DNA of 64,000 nucleotides, from the NCBI GenBank assembly GCA_019009955.1, contig CM032230.1:33094001-33158000 (forward strand), written 5' to 3'. Positions 21,655 through 33,175 of the stretch are shown here, one piece after another (within the stretch, counting starts at the first letter, position 1; each line of letters begins with the position of its first letter). The position numbers and the translations under genes were made by a program. The stretch comes from Riptortus pedestris. Taxonomy: Eukaryota > Arthropoda > Insecta > Hemiptera > Alydidae. The notes under the pieces were generated by a model that worked only from the letters and a program-made list of their open reading frames with translations, made no database searches and was not told the DNA's origin.

Positions 21655-21960
21655 GATTTTTTTATTATTATTCTTTTTATTCCTATCCATTCAGTTCGTT
21701 CCTGGCGAGGTGTATGTTTAAATGATATCAGTCAAAGTATTCAGTTAATGTTTTAGGTCGAAACAACATTAAATTATTTGCTAGTAGTTCTGTGCGTCTG
21801 ACAAGTGGATGTTTTAGTCTTAGTGTCTCAAGGATAATTTCATGCCTTTTGAGATTCATTCCCTGATTCGACGTACTAATTATTAGTTTTACTTCTTGCA
21901 GGAGTCACCAATATGTGCTGGACTGACTATTTTATGATGTTTAATGTGAGATACTTAAGT
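21655..21960 (-). mobile_element. Possible LINE 3' fragment
   Basis: On the minus strand a frame is open for about 58 codons (about 21725-21900) with LKRHEIILETLRLKHPLVRR and RPKTLTEYFD before a stop. A ~60-bp untranslated stretch follows, ending in AATAATAATAAAAAAA. That tail style matches the jockey element's. The protein is not confidently assigned. Confidence 0.35.
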
Positions 21961-22528
21961 ATTTTAAAGTCGTTCGTTCATTTTTCTGTGGTGGCTTTAT
22001 TCTTTATGATTGAAGATTATATATTTTCAATTCAAATAAATGTTTGCAAAAAATCTGGTGATGACTTATGAAGTTCTTCATTTACCGTTATTATTAATGT
22101 TCTGTATATATACTGTCCTTTGAATTCAGTATGGAACCCTCTAGTATAAGTAGAGATACTATTCATTCATGGTACGTTCTGCTTAATTTTTCTATTCAAC
22201 ATTTACTAATAATTTTGATAAAGTTGAGTCATTCCTCCTGTACCGCATTGCTATCCAACCGCGTTGTCAAGTCCTGTTTTTTAACGTTTTATAAAAGAGA
22301 GTATGCAAGATATAACGGTGCTCGGGGAACTTGACATTATGGATATGGAAACTTATCAGATGATAGGATCCAAGATGACATATGGCCGTGCTTATCAGAT
22401 GATTAGGTTCCTGGGTTTTGTGCATTCTACAGCCGCCCGATTCCAGTACATCAGCCGGAATTGTTTATGAGCACATATCCACTATTTTGAGGAGAAGAAA
22501 TTTTTGACATAAGTGATTTTTATATATA

Positions 22529-22750
22529 CAGAGTCATTCAAAAAGAATGAACTGATTTCAAAGCTTTACGGTGCTTTATACCAGCATCGCAGCAGAACAC
22601 CTCGTGATGCGATGCTGGAAATGGAACATGATGATGACAGCATAAAACTTCAACACCGGTTAAATACATGTCTTTATTGCAGTCTTGTATTAATGCCTGT
22701 TAATAAGATATTGCTTAATGAAATCGGTTCATTCTTTTTGAATGGCCCTG
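22529..22750. mobile_element. 222-bp MITE with TA target duplication
   Basis: Terminal inverted repeats of about 31 bp: CAGAGTCATTCAAAAAGAAT then GAACTGATTTCA at the left, the inverse of GAAATCGGTTCATTCTTTTT then GAATGGCCCTG at the right. It is flanked by TA on both sides (22527-22528 and 22751-22752). Length, TIRs and TA target fit a Tc1/mariner-type non-autonomous element. The 85-codon frame through it is not credible as a gene. Confidence 0.85.
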
Positions 22751-22839
22751 TATTTGCCTTTGGAAAATAATATATTTCAAATTTCATTTATGAGAGTATT
22801 GCGTTTCAGGATTTAAGTCTCTTGAACCCTGTTCAGGCC

Positions 22840-23840
22840 CTTTAGCAGATTTCCCTTAAGGAAAATCAGCTTCTAAAGTTACACTCATGGCCCGATTTTC
22901 CACGAGTTCTCAAAGTGTCCGTAGATACTATCCAGATATAATATAATAATAAAAAATAATGTGATAATGAATATATATATATATATATATATATATAGAT
23001 ATGTATATATACATATTTGTCTATTAACGCTCTAACAGTCGCAATTTGGGTTTGATCTTTGCCAAGCTCGATATTAAACATTTTATATTGAACTAGGTGG
23101 TAAATGGCCGAAATCGGATCAGGGGGAGGGGGAGGGGAGGCTTAGAAGGGGAATTTCGAAAATTTCCGTTATTATTCGTCGTATCGGAAAACTGAATAGA
23201 ATAAATCGTATTGCATTTTAATTTACTATAAATATTGTAATTTACATTTTTTTCTCTTCTTTCAATATTAACTGTGATATTTGCATTTTTTAGATTTCTG
23301 TCTTCATTAAACCCCCACTACCAATCATGTAATACTAACAATATCTGTTATGTCATGAACTACTTTATAATAAGCTGGAATACTAAATATTGTTTTAGTA
23401 AATAATTTCGGTGAGTCCTAATCATTCAAAATTTACGTTCTCAATAACTCGTTTTATATTTCATAAATGCCACTCTTAAAATTCAACCGGTTCGGAAAAA
23501 AAATCTAGAGATAACATTAGGTGATGGCTGGATAGGACTTGGATGAGGAAGGGGGTAGATTGGGGAAGAATTGAAAATTGGAAATATCCTAATTAAAATG
23601 GGTCAGAAATTGATTTTTCTGTGATAATTAAATGAGCTGTTTGTGTTTTTTCAGCCTTTTGATAACTCCCAGAATTTATTCAATTGATTTTCACTTTCCG
23701 ACACTGAAAATCTTAAGTCCAAATTACATTTTAATCCCTGTAAATGAAAGCTAAGAGAAATGGAAAGTAGATTGTGAAATGAGCTTATCGTATTCCAGTG
23801 CGTGGGAAAACTGATTACGCAGTGCCTACGTAACGGACTT
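22840..23840 (-). mobile_element. Helentron-like repeat copy, long and diverged
   Basis: 3' TTTAGCAGATTTCCCTTAAG with GAAAATCAGC; 5' end GTGGGAAAACTGATTACGCAG then TACGTAACGGACTTC. Has a TA block (about 22972-22997). At about 1 kb it is larger than typical copies; 23400-23760 may include inserted or variant sequence. Confidence 0.8.
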
Positions 23841-23943
23841 CATATGGTAGAAGTGTACAACCACTTTATTATCGCGATTGGCCAACAGCCTCTCTCGTAA
23901 TTTAAGAAGAAAATCCCTTGTTTTAAAATGTCTTTACTAGTTT

Positions 23944-24135
23944 TGGGGGCTCATGTGAGTAAGGCGTTGGTCTTAATCTCACATGGTAAACGTTGAGTGT
24001 TTAGTTCGATTTCCGCTAGTGGGAAATATGATTTTCTTTAGTGATGAACGCACTAAACAACATATTTAGTCCCACACAGGCTAGAAAATGGCCAAGACCT
24101 GTAGAAAACCTGTGTTAGCCATTGTAGAACAAAGA
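23944..24135 (+). repeat. tRNA-derived SINE
   Basis: GGGGGCTCATGTGAGTAAGG, CGTTGGTCTTAATCTCACAT, GGTAAACGTTGAGTG, TTAGTTCGATTTCCGC (B box), then TTTAGTGATGAACGCAC, CACACAGGCTAGAAAATGG and ACCTGTAG. The tail is diverged. Confidence 0.75.
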
Positions 24136-25724
24136 GAGTTGACAAATAATATCAATCTATCTCTATTTATTGTTCCTTATCTCTGTTTATTATATTTAAG
24201 AAATAAGAGATTAAGGAAGCTCAATCAGAGCATGAACTATGCCTTGTTAAAGCCGCAATAGGTTTTTAGGGCAAATAGAAATATAATCTGATAGGCGGTA
24301 AAAGAAAATAGGGCAGAGATCATTTTTTATTTGTTTGAGATATTTTTCCTTTGATCTTTTCTGTGAATGAACTTTTGTCTGATGCCGCCCTCAAAGCAAG
24401 AAAAAAATATTGCATGACAAAGCTCTATAATCCTTTGAAAATCCTATGCTGAGGGCTAGATATCTATTCTACAAAGTCACGGCATTCATAATATGCAAAT
24501 TCTGGTATTTGAGTTTGTTTAATACTGAAATTATCTCTAAGGGATAAAGGGATATTTTCTAATCTTAACAGGAATAGAACTGTATAACAGCTCATTAAAT
24601 TTTAAAAAAAAAATCGTAATCAAATAATAATAACAGTAATAATGTCAAACAAATTACAAAAACAATTATTCAATTGCTAAAATTAAAACTATTAAAGCGA
24701 ATAAATAAAAATCAGTACGTAGATAATTAAAATTATTAGATTAAAATTTCTAAATATTAATTAGAAAACTTTAGATTAAAAAAATAACATTCCAGAAAAT
24801 TCAGTGTGATATAATAAATAAAATTGCACAATATAATATTAGAATTATTTTAAACGATATCTTTTTTGATTTCGCATTATTTTTACGAACAAAAAGTAGT
24901 CAGTTGTCATATTTGTTTTAGAACATACTAAATTTAATTTTCTTAGTAGTCATTCTCGCAGGTGGAAGTGAATTACCTTGCAGGTAGAGAAAAAAAGGCC
25001 ATACTTCCACAGTAATTATTTATTGGATGGACAGTGTACTTTCGTTGCAGTCCATCATAATCAGTGCCCGAACGTCCTGAATGTTAACCTGACGAGCCTT
25101 AGAACCAGAATAGCTTAGGCCCCCGCACTCTGTCGTTTCAATAAATTGTTACAGTGGAAGTGTGAGCATTTTTCCTCTACATGCAAATGTTTTGGGATCC
25201 AAAATTTGAAGAACTGAATTATCAATCTAGACTTTATTTTTTTACTGTGTATTATATTTTTCTTGTAAACTTGCATTTTGGCCATCACCATGTACATGAT
25301 TGATTTTAGAACAAATTTCTTGTTAAATCGTTTAGGATTTTTCTAGTTTTAATGGGAATAGAATGCCGTTACTAACGTTGCAGGAAAAGGTTATTTGTTC
25401 AAACCTGTAACATTTTTAATACAAACTACATATTTGTAGAGGTTATACTGAACTCTTTTCTGTGGATAATGGTATTTTCTCGGTAATTTTGTAGTTAAAT
25501 TGACTAATTAAAAATTGTTAAAAAAGCTTGAAGAAGCCGATGAATTTACACCGTGACGGGTTGGTTTTATATAGGAAAAGCTAGAAAGGAAAGAATATTG
25601 GCAGTACAGAACATATAGGCTCTCAGTTATACGTTAGCAGATCTTTATATGCATATAAAGGCCTTGTAGATGTAAAATGGGGTTTCCTAAGTTTTCACGA
25701 ATAGAGTATAAAAGGAAAAATTAT
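24136..25724. other. AT-rich unassigned sequence
   Basis: No coding or repeat family signal. A short A/T-rich stretch near 24600-24860 is close to pure A/T. Confidence 0.4.
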
Positions 25725-25945
25725 ATTATTATTATTATTTTATTTTAAATATTACAGTCTGCATTTAAATGCATTTGATACTGTGAATGTACGATACAAT
25801 CGTCCTCCATCACTCTCGACAGATCTACACCCCTTCAACACAATGATGTCAAGGAAGTCAAGGAGGAATGGCACTTGATAAGAAAATAGCAACTGCTATC
25901 ACTTCATTTTACACTTCTAAAGGAGATATCTTAAAAGGAAAAATG
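25725..25945 (-). mobile_element. Jockey-type LINE 3' UTR fragment
   Basis: It aligns with 2295-2520: ATATTACAGTCTGCATTTAA, ATGCATTTG, CCATCACTCT, GGAAGTCAAG, GAGGAATG and CACTTCATTTTACACTTCTA. The + strand starts with TTATTATTATTATTT, the complement of an A-rich tail. It holds only the untranslated end. Confidence 0.65.
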
Positions 25946-26123
25946 GTGGTTGCTCATTGTTTTCTGACGGATATTATGATAACATTATTATATGAAGGCG
26001 TCACGAAGATAAGAGAGCACAACTCGAAAACCAAATTATTAAGGATCTATTGTTCAGAAGACTGCATGAACTGGCTGACGGTAGTGGTTAGCTAGTATGG
26101 CCAAGACTATATGTACCTCTGGA

Positions 26124-26244
26124 CCTTTTAGCAGATTTCCCTCAAGGAAAATGAGTTATTGTGGTCGTAATCATAACGCGATTTTTGGAAAACTACCAAA
26201 ATGGAAAATGCCCGAGGATCCTATTACGAAAATGTGGTCCGTTC

Positions 26245-26298
<54 letters not shown>
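26124..26298 (-). mobile_element. Helentron-like 3'-end fragment plus TA microsatellite
   Basis: TTTTAGCAGATTTCCCTCAAG, GATTTTTGGAAAACT and GAAAATGTGGTCCGTTCAAA lead into (TA)n (about 26250-26297), where similarity stops. The 5' two thirds are absent; the next sequence is a Penelope-like remnant. Confidence 0.8.
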
Positions 26299-26305
<7 letters not shown>

Positions 26306-26334
26306 TTAGAATAAACTTATTCTAAAACAAAATA

Positions 26335-26800
26335 AATGCATGGTGGAGAAGATTATTACGAATGATAATGAGAGGACAAATATGAGGTTTATACCTATGA
26401 AGTACCAACCAACGATAGAACAAATAGTTGGAGCAATATGTAAAAATGTATTCCGGCATTGAAATATGACGAAAAAATTGAGACAAATTTTAGCAGGGTG
26501 AAATATACAGTAGAGAGAAAGCATACAAAACGTAATATAAAATTAAATGTAATGACTGCAATGTAGCTTATATCGGGGAATCGGAGCAATTATTTAAAAA
26601 AAACGCATAACCCAGCTTGTGAAAAGTATAGATAACAAAATTAATGCCATACCACCTTGTTTGAACATGCAGAACAAAACAAACATAACTTTAATTTTGA
26701 AAATGTGCAAATTTTTGATAGGAAAAACCACACATTTATAAGAAAATGTGCACGTAGGAGAAAATAAGGAGGTAATAAATAAGAAAAAAGAATTGAAATA
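26335..26800 (+). pseudogene. Penelope-like element remnant with GIY-YIG domain
   Basis: Upstream part (about 26380-26500): RFIPMKYQPTIEQIVGAI then KKLRQIL in the same frame past one stop, resembling the linker between the RT thumb and the endonuclease. From 26536: YKIKCNDCNVAYIGES is the GIY-YIG core (YKI...C..C...YIG), followed after a frameshift by HTTLFEHAEQNKHNFNFENV, the conserved H...KH...F region. Stops and frameshifts show it is dead. It diverges strongly from the copy at 50796-51577, so it belongs to a different lineage. Confidence 0.75.
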
Positions 26801-27377
26801 TAAAAAAAATATTTATCATAAAATTTTGTAACACACTCTACAGTATTTTAAAAACTGAATGGTTAAAAAAATTTTGATATTGGATTCAATGTCAAATAAA
26901 GTTGATTTCATATAATTTATAGAAAGCTTACATTAAAAGAGTGGAAATGCCGGTCTGTAGATAGGCCTATGAAATTATAGTTTTCTCTGAAGTAGGTTAG
27001 TTTGCTATAGTCGCCAAGCTCAATTGGTTTAAAGACATGCTAAAAAGTTGTTTGCCAATTATAACTTCTGGCGTCTGTATTATATTATATATTTCATATA
27101 GTATAATATAATGATCACTTTTAGTGACGGCTGTGAGTAGAACAACTCAACTTTTAATTATTTAAATAGTGCTAAGGTATAAAAGCAAGTTATAAACAAA
27201 AATTTCTTTTCTAAATTCATATGCAAGGAAATGTTGCAATAGTAGGTAGTTACATAAAAGAGAATTTTTAAAGTAAAATTAAATTAAACGTTGTGGACTG
27301 CTTGAGAAGTAAAGGTTTTCTGTTTATCATTTTTACTTGAGCACTCTTAAATATTTAGAACTACTCTTGTGAGTTAC
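26801..27377. other. AT-rich unassigned sequence
   Basis: Nothing recognised. Confidence 0.4.
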
Positions 27378-27559
27378 AGTTCTAGCCTTATCGGCTGCAG
27401 AAGCAAGACGAACATGTGGCTGATATATGAGAGAATTCTGCTTGAAATGGAGCATGGCGCTCTCCTCAAACGGGTTGTCGGCTTGATCGAAGGCCTTCAT
27501 AATTCCTTGGAAATCCCATTCTCCGCGGCAGCCGTCTAATATAATGTGGCTCGGGATCC
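27378..27559 (-). CDS. Probable exon of an unidentified gene
   Basis: On the minus strand one frame is open across a clear GC-rich patch: HIILDGCRGEWDFQGIMKAF, DQADNPFEESAMLHFKQNSL and IYQPHVRLASAADKA. The residue mix is that of a folded soluble protein (Trp, Cys, charged residues; no low complexity) and codons are GC-ended, unlike the neighbouring DNA. A stop lies just upstream (27561-27563), so an acceptor must fall within 27549-27560 (for example GATTGAAG/G, weak). A GTAACT donor is available after 27378. No family is recognised. It might be a retrocopy fragment rather than a live exon. Confidence 0.45.
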
Positions 27560-27859
27560 TTCAATCTCATGAATAATCAGATATCGGAAGAATTCTTTCG
27601 ACAAACGAAAACTTTAGAAGTTGAAACATTTGGAGGATGGAGTTTTGTCTTTTATTTTCATTAGATTTTAAGTTTTATTTGGACTTTATTTTAAATTTTA
27701 CTTAGTCAATTGAGATTAAGAAGAGAAAGTACTTTCTTTTAGTTTCTTGACTATCATCACTCATACTTAATGACAAAAACTGAATTGCTCAACTTGTAAC
27801 ATTCTCTTGATAACTTATTATACTTAACATATACTTTCGATCACGTAATCGACAACATC

Positions 27860-28345
27860 AGGACTTCCCTTATGACTTACAAAAATGTTTGACGAAAAGC
27901 AGTCCATACAGTATTACAAACTTCAAATATATGACAAAATTAAATATACAAATTAAGTCTGTGGTATGCTACAAGATTTCTAATTACTTCAATTGTATTA
28001 AATGCATTTGTACATTTGTTTTTGTAATATATATAAGCTAACCTGAATGAGGAATTATGACAATAATTATCAAAAGTACCATTTTCAGTCATTCATTTCC
28101 TATTAATCATTCACCATCTATGCGCATTATCAATTTTTTTTGTTCTTATCGGAATTACTTGAATTTAGTGCTATTTTCATTTATAATATGTTTATTCATT
28201 TCACTTTTATAATTTGTTATTGTTTTTGTTGCTTGTTGTTTGTTATCTCTTATTTATTTTTCTTTTGTTATTTCACTTTGTACAATTTTTGACTTTTGAA
28301 AGTGAAAATCACCTTTGATGTGATGCCCATAAATAAATAAATCTA
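27860..28345 (+). repeat. Dispersed repeat X (LINE 3' end-like), copy 1
   Basis: It aligns over ~450 bp with 29600-30130: AATTAAGTCTGTGGT, ATTTTCAGTCATTCATTTCC, GAATTACTTGAATTTA and CTTTTGATGTGATG. Here the end is CCCATAAATAAATAAATCTA, a tandem-tetramer tail typical of some LINE or SINE 3' ends. No coding segment. Confidence 0.65.
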
Positions 28346-28443
28346 AATCTAAAATTTTTGAGCTTTGTGGGAATTCCCAGAAGTCACTAAGTCACCATTT
28401 GCATTGACACTACTATTTAGGTTTTACTCATTTAAGATTTTTA

Positions 28444-28960
28444 AAAAAATCCGTCACGCAGGGAGTGCGTGAAATAAAGAAATTTCCGGCGTGCTGGTGT
28501 GACAGACTAGTGATCACATCTCACCAAATAATTTCTATTTCTAAGTAAAATTCCCATGAGCGGAACTAAGGGTTTACTAGTGTTGAATGAAACTGTTAAA
28601 TATCGAGTATGGTGTAGATCAACTTAACATTTTCGGGTTAAGAACGTAAAATCTTTGGCGACACAACGATATTTATTTGCTCCATGGTAAAGGTCCGTTG
28701 AAAACAATATTTGGCATTTATGCTTGCTTGATGAATTTTTAGTTTTGTAATTTTAACGGACAAAAACTCAGTTATTTTTTTTCTTTTTACAGTCAACTTT
28801 TATCTTTATGAATAATTTTTTGACAATAAAAATCTGTAGAAAACTATGGCAAACATTTTAATTTGTACAATATATAATAACTAGAAAAATTTACTCTCTT
28901 GGTGTGAGTGCAGAATTTTTTAATATCTCGGATAATTGGTGGTATGACCGTACAAAGCTT
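28444..28960 (+). mobile_element. Helentron-like 5' portion, diverged
   Basis: A clear 5' terminus (AAAAAATCCGTCACGCAGGG then AGTGCGTGAAATAAAG) is followed by loosely matching interior (TGAAAACAATATTTGGCATT). The 3' palindrome and microsatellite are absent, and the right boundary is approximate. Confidence 0.5.
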
Positions 28961-29599
28961 GTAAGGTTATAAATATATTGTTTTGATGGAAGCCGTTTAT
29001 TCTTAGATTCCCCCAGTTGTAAACATCCTCCATTCCCAGCAACAAAGCGCTAAATTTGGCGAGCTCTCATTAAACACAGAACCTTTAATAAAATCATTAT
29101 TGCATTTCATTCATGCAAATAATATATAAAATACTTTTAATGAAATTCGCTAATAGTTGCGTAACTCATATATGTTTAAATTTTTGTGACTTTAACCCGG
29201 AATTTATACATTTTAGAGAGATAGAAATGTCACAGATTGACGACCAGAGCTTAGGTATCCTTGTGAGATGATTCATAAAAGAAATCGTAAATTTCTCCAT
29301 TTCTATGTACTCGATCAAAAGTGTTACATGAATTGATTTGTAAAAGCATCTTGAATCCAAAAAAGAGAAAGTTGTGTAAATATTTTTTGTAGGTTGAATT
29401 GCGGAGGAGAAAGTCGTTATTTTGTTTTCCGTGACTCTCCCCTACCGTCACACCTTCCCTTCACAAATCCGATATTCCCGATCTACACACTTAGATAAAA
29501 AAAACATTGGTCAAGAAAACAAAAGAAAAAAAATCATAGTGTAATATCATTTCGTATATAATGGACATACCGTTTAGTACACCCACATGTACTTGCACA
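28961..29599. other. Unassigned sequence
   Basis: No feature recognised; short open frames only. Confidence 0.4.
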
Positions 29600-29759
29600 C
29601 ACAAATTTATATATATGTAAATATATTAACAACTTATTCTCATACCTACAAAAATTTCAAATTTTCGACAAAATTTAACGTACGAATTAAGTCTGTGGTG
29701 TGCAACAAATTTCAAATTATATGAATTATTGTATTATATGAATTTGTATACATGTGTAC

Positions 29760-29845
<86 letters not shown>

Positions 29846-30130
29846 GCTACCCTGAGGGAGGAAATTACCACAATTATTAGGAAAAGTACTATTTTCAGCC
29901 ATTCATTTCCTACTAATCAAGAATTATTTTCATCACCAATTATTTTAACATTCTGATTAGAATTACTTGAATTTACAATGTTGGTTTATAAAATTTTCAT
30001 CAATTTTACTTTTGTTATTTGCTATTTTTATTTGTTACATGTTACTTATTTAACTGTTGTTATTTCACATTGCACAATTTTTTACTTTGTGCAAATCACT
30101 TTTGATGTGATGTCCATAAATAGATATTGA
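29600..30130 (+). repeat. Dispersed repeat X, copy 2, with internal microsatellite
   Basis: The homologue of 27860-28345. A (TA)n(TG)n run (29759-29841) sits where copy 1 has only TTTTTGTAATATATATAAGC, so the microsatellite expanded after dispersal. It ends TTTTGATGTGATGTCCATAA then ATAGA. Confidence 0.7.
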
Positions 30131-30740
30131 CCATTAATATGTCTTTAAGTAAATAAATATATATATTACTTACACATACATTGTGGTAACGAGATTATTT
30201 TCATTTTTTACAAACGAATACATTATAATAAAAATACTGTTTTTTTCTAGTATAACTTTTGTATGTTTGAAAAAAAATATATATATTTCTACATTTAGAG
30301 ATTATTAATCTACTTCATTTTGATAAATATATTTTGTTATGCTCTCTAAAACAAAAGATTTCATACATGCGCTAATATAATACAAACATATGAATTTAAC
30401 CAATTGAACATTATAAATGAAAAAAATTAACATTAGTTTAAAAACAAATTAGCCTATATTTATTACCATAACTACTATAATGCATATTAAATTGATAGGT
30501 TGCTGTAGAAGACAGTAAATATTCAATCCTGTAGATCAGTGAGCAGTTTAATTGATAAGGGATAACCCGGGTTTGTAAAAGTTTTAAATCGTTCTAGAGA
30601 AAGTGCATTTTCTGATATTGCAAATTTCTATTTAAACAATATTTGTGCTGTTTTTTGTAATGATCGAGCACAATAATCTCTAGCCAAGACCAGATTTGTA
30701 ATCTCATCATTACATGCAAACATACGGTATATATGTATAT
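30131..30740. other. AT-rich unassigned sequence
   Basis: Nothing recognised. Confidence 0.4.
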
Positions 30741-30741
30741 A

Positions 30742-31395
30742 TATTTTATTTTATTATTTTTTTATTTACTTCCTTCCTGTAGTAACCCTACAAGAAGGAA
30801 GTTCATTAGCCACACGTCCCGTTCATCCATTTGTACATAAAGAAAAGAAAAGGAAAAACAAATGTAGGGTTCAATGATGAATAAATAATTAAATGAACTG
30901 TATTTGAGTTTTAAATAATTCAGACAGTCATACATTTCTTTGGCACTTTTTTTTAATTGTTTATTGTGTTTGTAAAATAAAAGTTTTTCCTTGACAGGCC
31001 AATTATCTTGTCGGCATTTTATTTCTATTTTAAATTATTCTCTTTGGTCGGTTAGTAGTCTGCAAGTCATAGAGCAAGTGTCTGTATGACTTTTTAGTAG
31101 TAAAGTCGTAAAAGTTCGGCCTTCGGCCAAAACGATTAAAATAAGAGTTTGTTGTTTCCGCCCCTGTTAGTAACTGCGTCAAGTAATAGTCTGTTGATGT
31201 AAATTTTTTGTCCTAAATACTCTTTAATGTGTGGAATAAATAATTTTAGATATTGTCTTTTTCGTAGTCATATACCACTTCTGTTGCCATTTATTAATTT
31301 TGAGTCATAAGTAATAGTGTATTCAAGTGGACAGATCTTTAGAGACAGATTTTGCTGTTAAATCAGCGAGATCGTTTCCCAAAATTCCAGAATGC
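30742..31395 (-). pseudogene. Decayed LINE C-terminus with RNase H motif
   Basis: On the minus strand the right edge encodes IKGHSGILGNDLADLTAKS, the GH(S/V)GI...N(D/E)xAD...AK signature of the LINE RNase H domain. Downstream, degraded frames continue over ~350 bp and a T-rich run on the + strand (30738-30765) could be the complement of the tail. Everything upstream of the motif is cut off by a TA microsatellite at 31408. Distinct in sequence from the LINE at 12813-13923. Confidence 0.6.
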
Positions 31396-31404
31396 CCTTT
31401 GATC

Positions 31405-31452
<48 letters not shown>

Positions 31453-31525
31453 ATATATTATATAATATATATATATATCTATATAATATAGTATTTGTGT
31501 GTGTGTGTGTGTGTGTGTGTGTATT
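31396..31525. repeat. TA-rich and (TG)n microsatellites
   Basis: (TA)n at 31406-31444 passes into irregular ATATAATATATAAT repeats, then (TG)n at 31495-31521. Confidence 0.95.
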
Positions 31526-31608
31526 AAAAATCTATATTAAGACATAATGAATAAAAACTAGCACTTTCTAACTAGCATATGCTAGATCTAGTAAGTATTT
31601 GGTCAAAT

Positions 31609-32323
31609 CAGTGTGAATAAAGATTTGTAGAAAAATACTAGGGCAAGTCTAGTAGAAGAATCCGGAAAAACCCAAGCACTTACTCGCGGGGTAGTACATG
31701 CTAGACCAAGAAAATGCTAGGTTTTACGTTCCCTGTCAATTTGAGTAGAATCAAGGGCACCAATTACACACGGCAAACAACAAAAATGTCTCTGCCACAA
31801 TACTTTAGCCCTCGGTCATATCTTTCACCTGTTGTTGGAAACCTTATCCAATTATGTGATTGTTCAACTACTTACTCATCATGTACCTTATAGTCTTGTT
31901 AGCAGTAGTACGATGTACACCCACATCTTGAGCTACACCAGACTGAAAGCGAGGATCACCCAACAAACCCTCAGAAATTATTTTCCATTTGCCAGTCTTC
32001 TGGAAATACCATCGTCCACGAGTATCACTTTCTTGCAAGAAACTGTGCCGCAAGGAAATCAACACTCTCACTGTTTAAAGCCTAACAGTTTTTTTAAAAT
32101 TACGTATTCGTTTATTATTCCAGAGCGAACAGAATAAATTTTACGTTGACTGAATAGGGCATAAAACTCAGCCATGATCAACAACAAGACTGCTGGACTA
32201 ATAGCACGACAGGTAGAAAAATGCTAGGAAAAAGTCCTAGCGATGCCCCAGACCAGGGCTTGAAAATAATCAAAGCATAGTGCTACAGTAACAATCTACT
32301 TCAAAAGTTTTATTCACACCATA
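31609..32323 (-). pseudogene. PIF/Harbinger transposase remnant, tandem copy A
   Basis: On the minus strand, 31868-32071 is open and contains GDPRFQSGVAQDVGVHRTTA, the helix-turn-helix-like segment of Harbinger transposases. Downstream, in shifted frames, come NWIRFPTTGERYD and IGALDSTQID, the latter carrying the first catalytic aspartate of the DDE core (IGxxDxTxI). Both ends carry GTGTGAATAAA-type inverted termini (31609-31620 and about 32306-32323). Several frameshifts; not functional. Confidence 0.7.
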
Positions 32324-32339
32324 ATTTTTTGTCAAAGTG

Positions 32340-33030
32340 ATCAGTGTGAATAAAATATGTGTAGAAAATACTAGGGCAGTCTAGTAGAATCCGTAAAAAA
32401 ACCCAAGCACTTACTCGCGGGGTAGTACATGCTAGACCAAGTAAATGCTAGGTTTTAACGTTTCCTGTCAATTTGAGTAGAATCAAGGGCACCAATTACA
32501 GACGGCAAACAAAAATGTCTCTGCCACAATACTTTAGCCTCGGTCATATCTTCACCTGTTGGTTGGAAACCTTATCCAATTATGTGATTGTTCAACTACT
32601 CTACTCAACATTTTACCTTATAGTCTTGGTTAGCAGTAGTACGATGTACACCCACATCTTGAGCTACAACCAGACTGAAAGCGAGGATCACCCACAAACC
32701 TCAGAAATATTTTCCATTTGCTGTCTTCTGGAAATACCATCGTCACGAGTATCACTTTCTTCAAGAAACTGTGCCGCAAGGAAATCAACACTCTCACTGT
32801 TAAACCTTAACAGTTTTTTTTAAAATTACGTTCGTTTATTCCAGAGCGAACAGAATAAATTTTACGTTGACGAATAGGCATAAACTCAGCCATGATCAAC
32901 AACAAACTGTGGACTAAGCAGACAGATAGTATATGCTAGGAAAAAGTCTAGCATGCCCCAGACCAGGCTTGGAAATATCAAAGCATATGCTACAGAACAA
33001 TCTACTTCAGAAGTTTTATTCACACCATTT
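32340..33030 (-). pseudogene. PIF/Harbinger transposase remnant, tandem copy B
   Basis: A direct repeat of copy A with the same ends (GTGTGAATAAAATATG at the left, GTTTTATTCACACC at the right). It differs mostly by one-base insertions or deletions, many in short homopolymers. It preserves pieces of the same motifs in still more frames. Confidence 0.7.
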
Positions 33031-33175
33031 TTTAAGCATTTACTACTCGTCCAGGAAAACTCTAGAACTTACTACCCCTAGCAAGTGCTAGAGCGTTTAT
33101 TCACATGAAACGTAGCATTTGCTTAAGAAATCCCTAGTATTTGCTTATACTAGTTTTTATTCACATCACTGAATG

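Larger units (their letters stand above)
31545..33175. mobile_element. Outer frame of the Harbinger-like tandem element
   Basis: GAATAAAAACTAGCA at the left (about 31548) and the inverse TACTAGTTTTTATTCACATC at the right (about 33150-33170) form imperfect outer inverted ends around both copies. Internal ACTAG/CTAGCA motifs recur near all ends. The boundaries are approximate. Confidence 0.4.

Noticed and set aside
22513..22770. 85-codon open frame
   Set aside because: Coincides with the TIR-bounded MITE and begins and ends in its inverted repeats.
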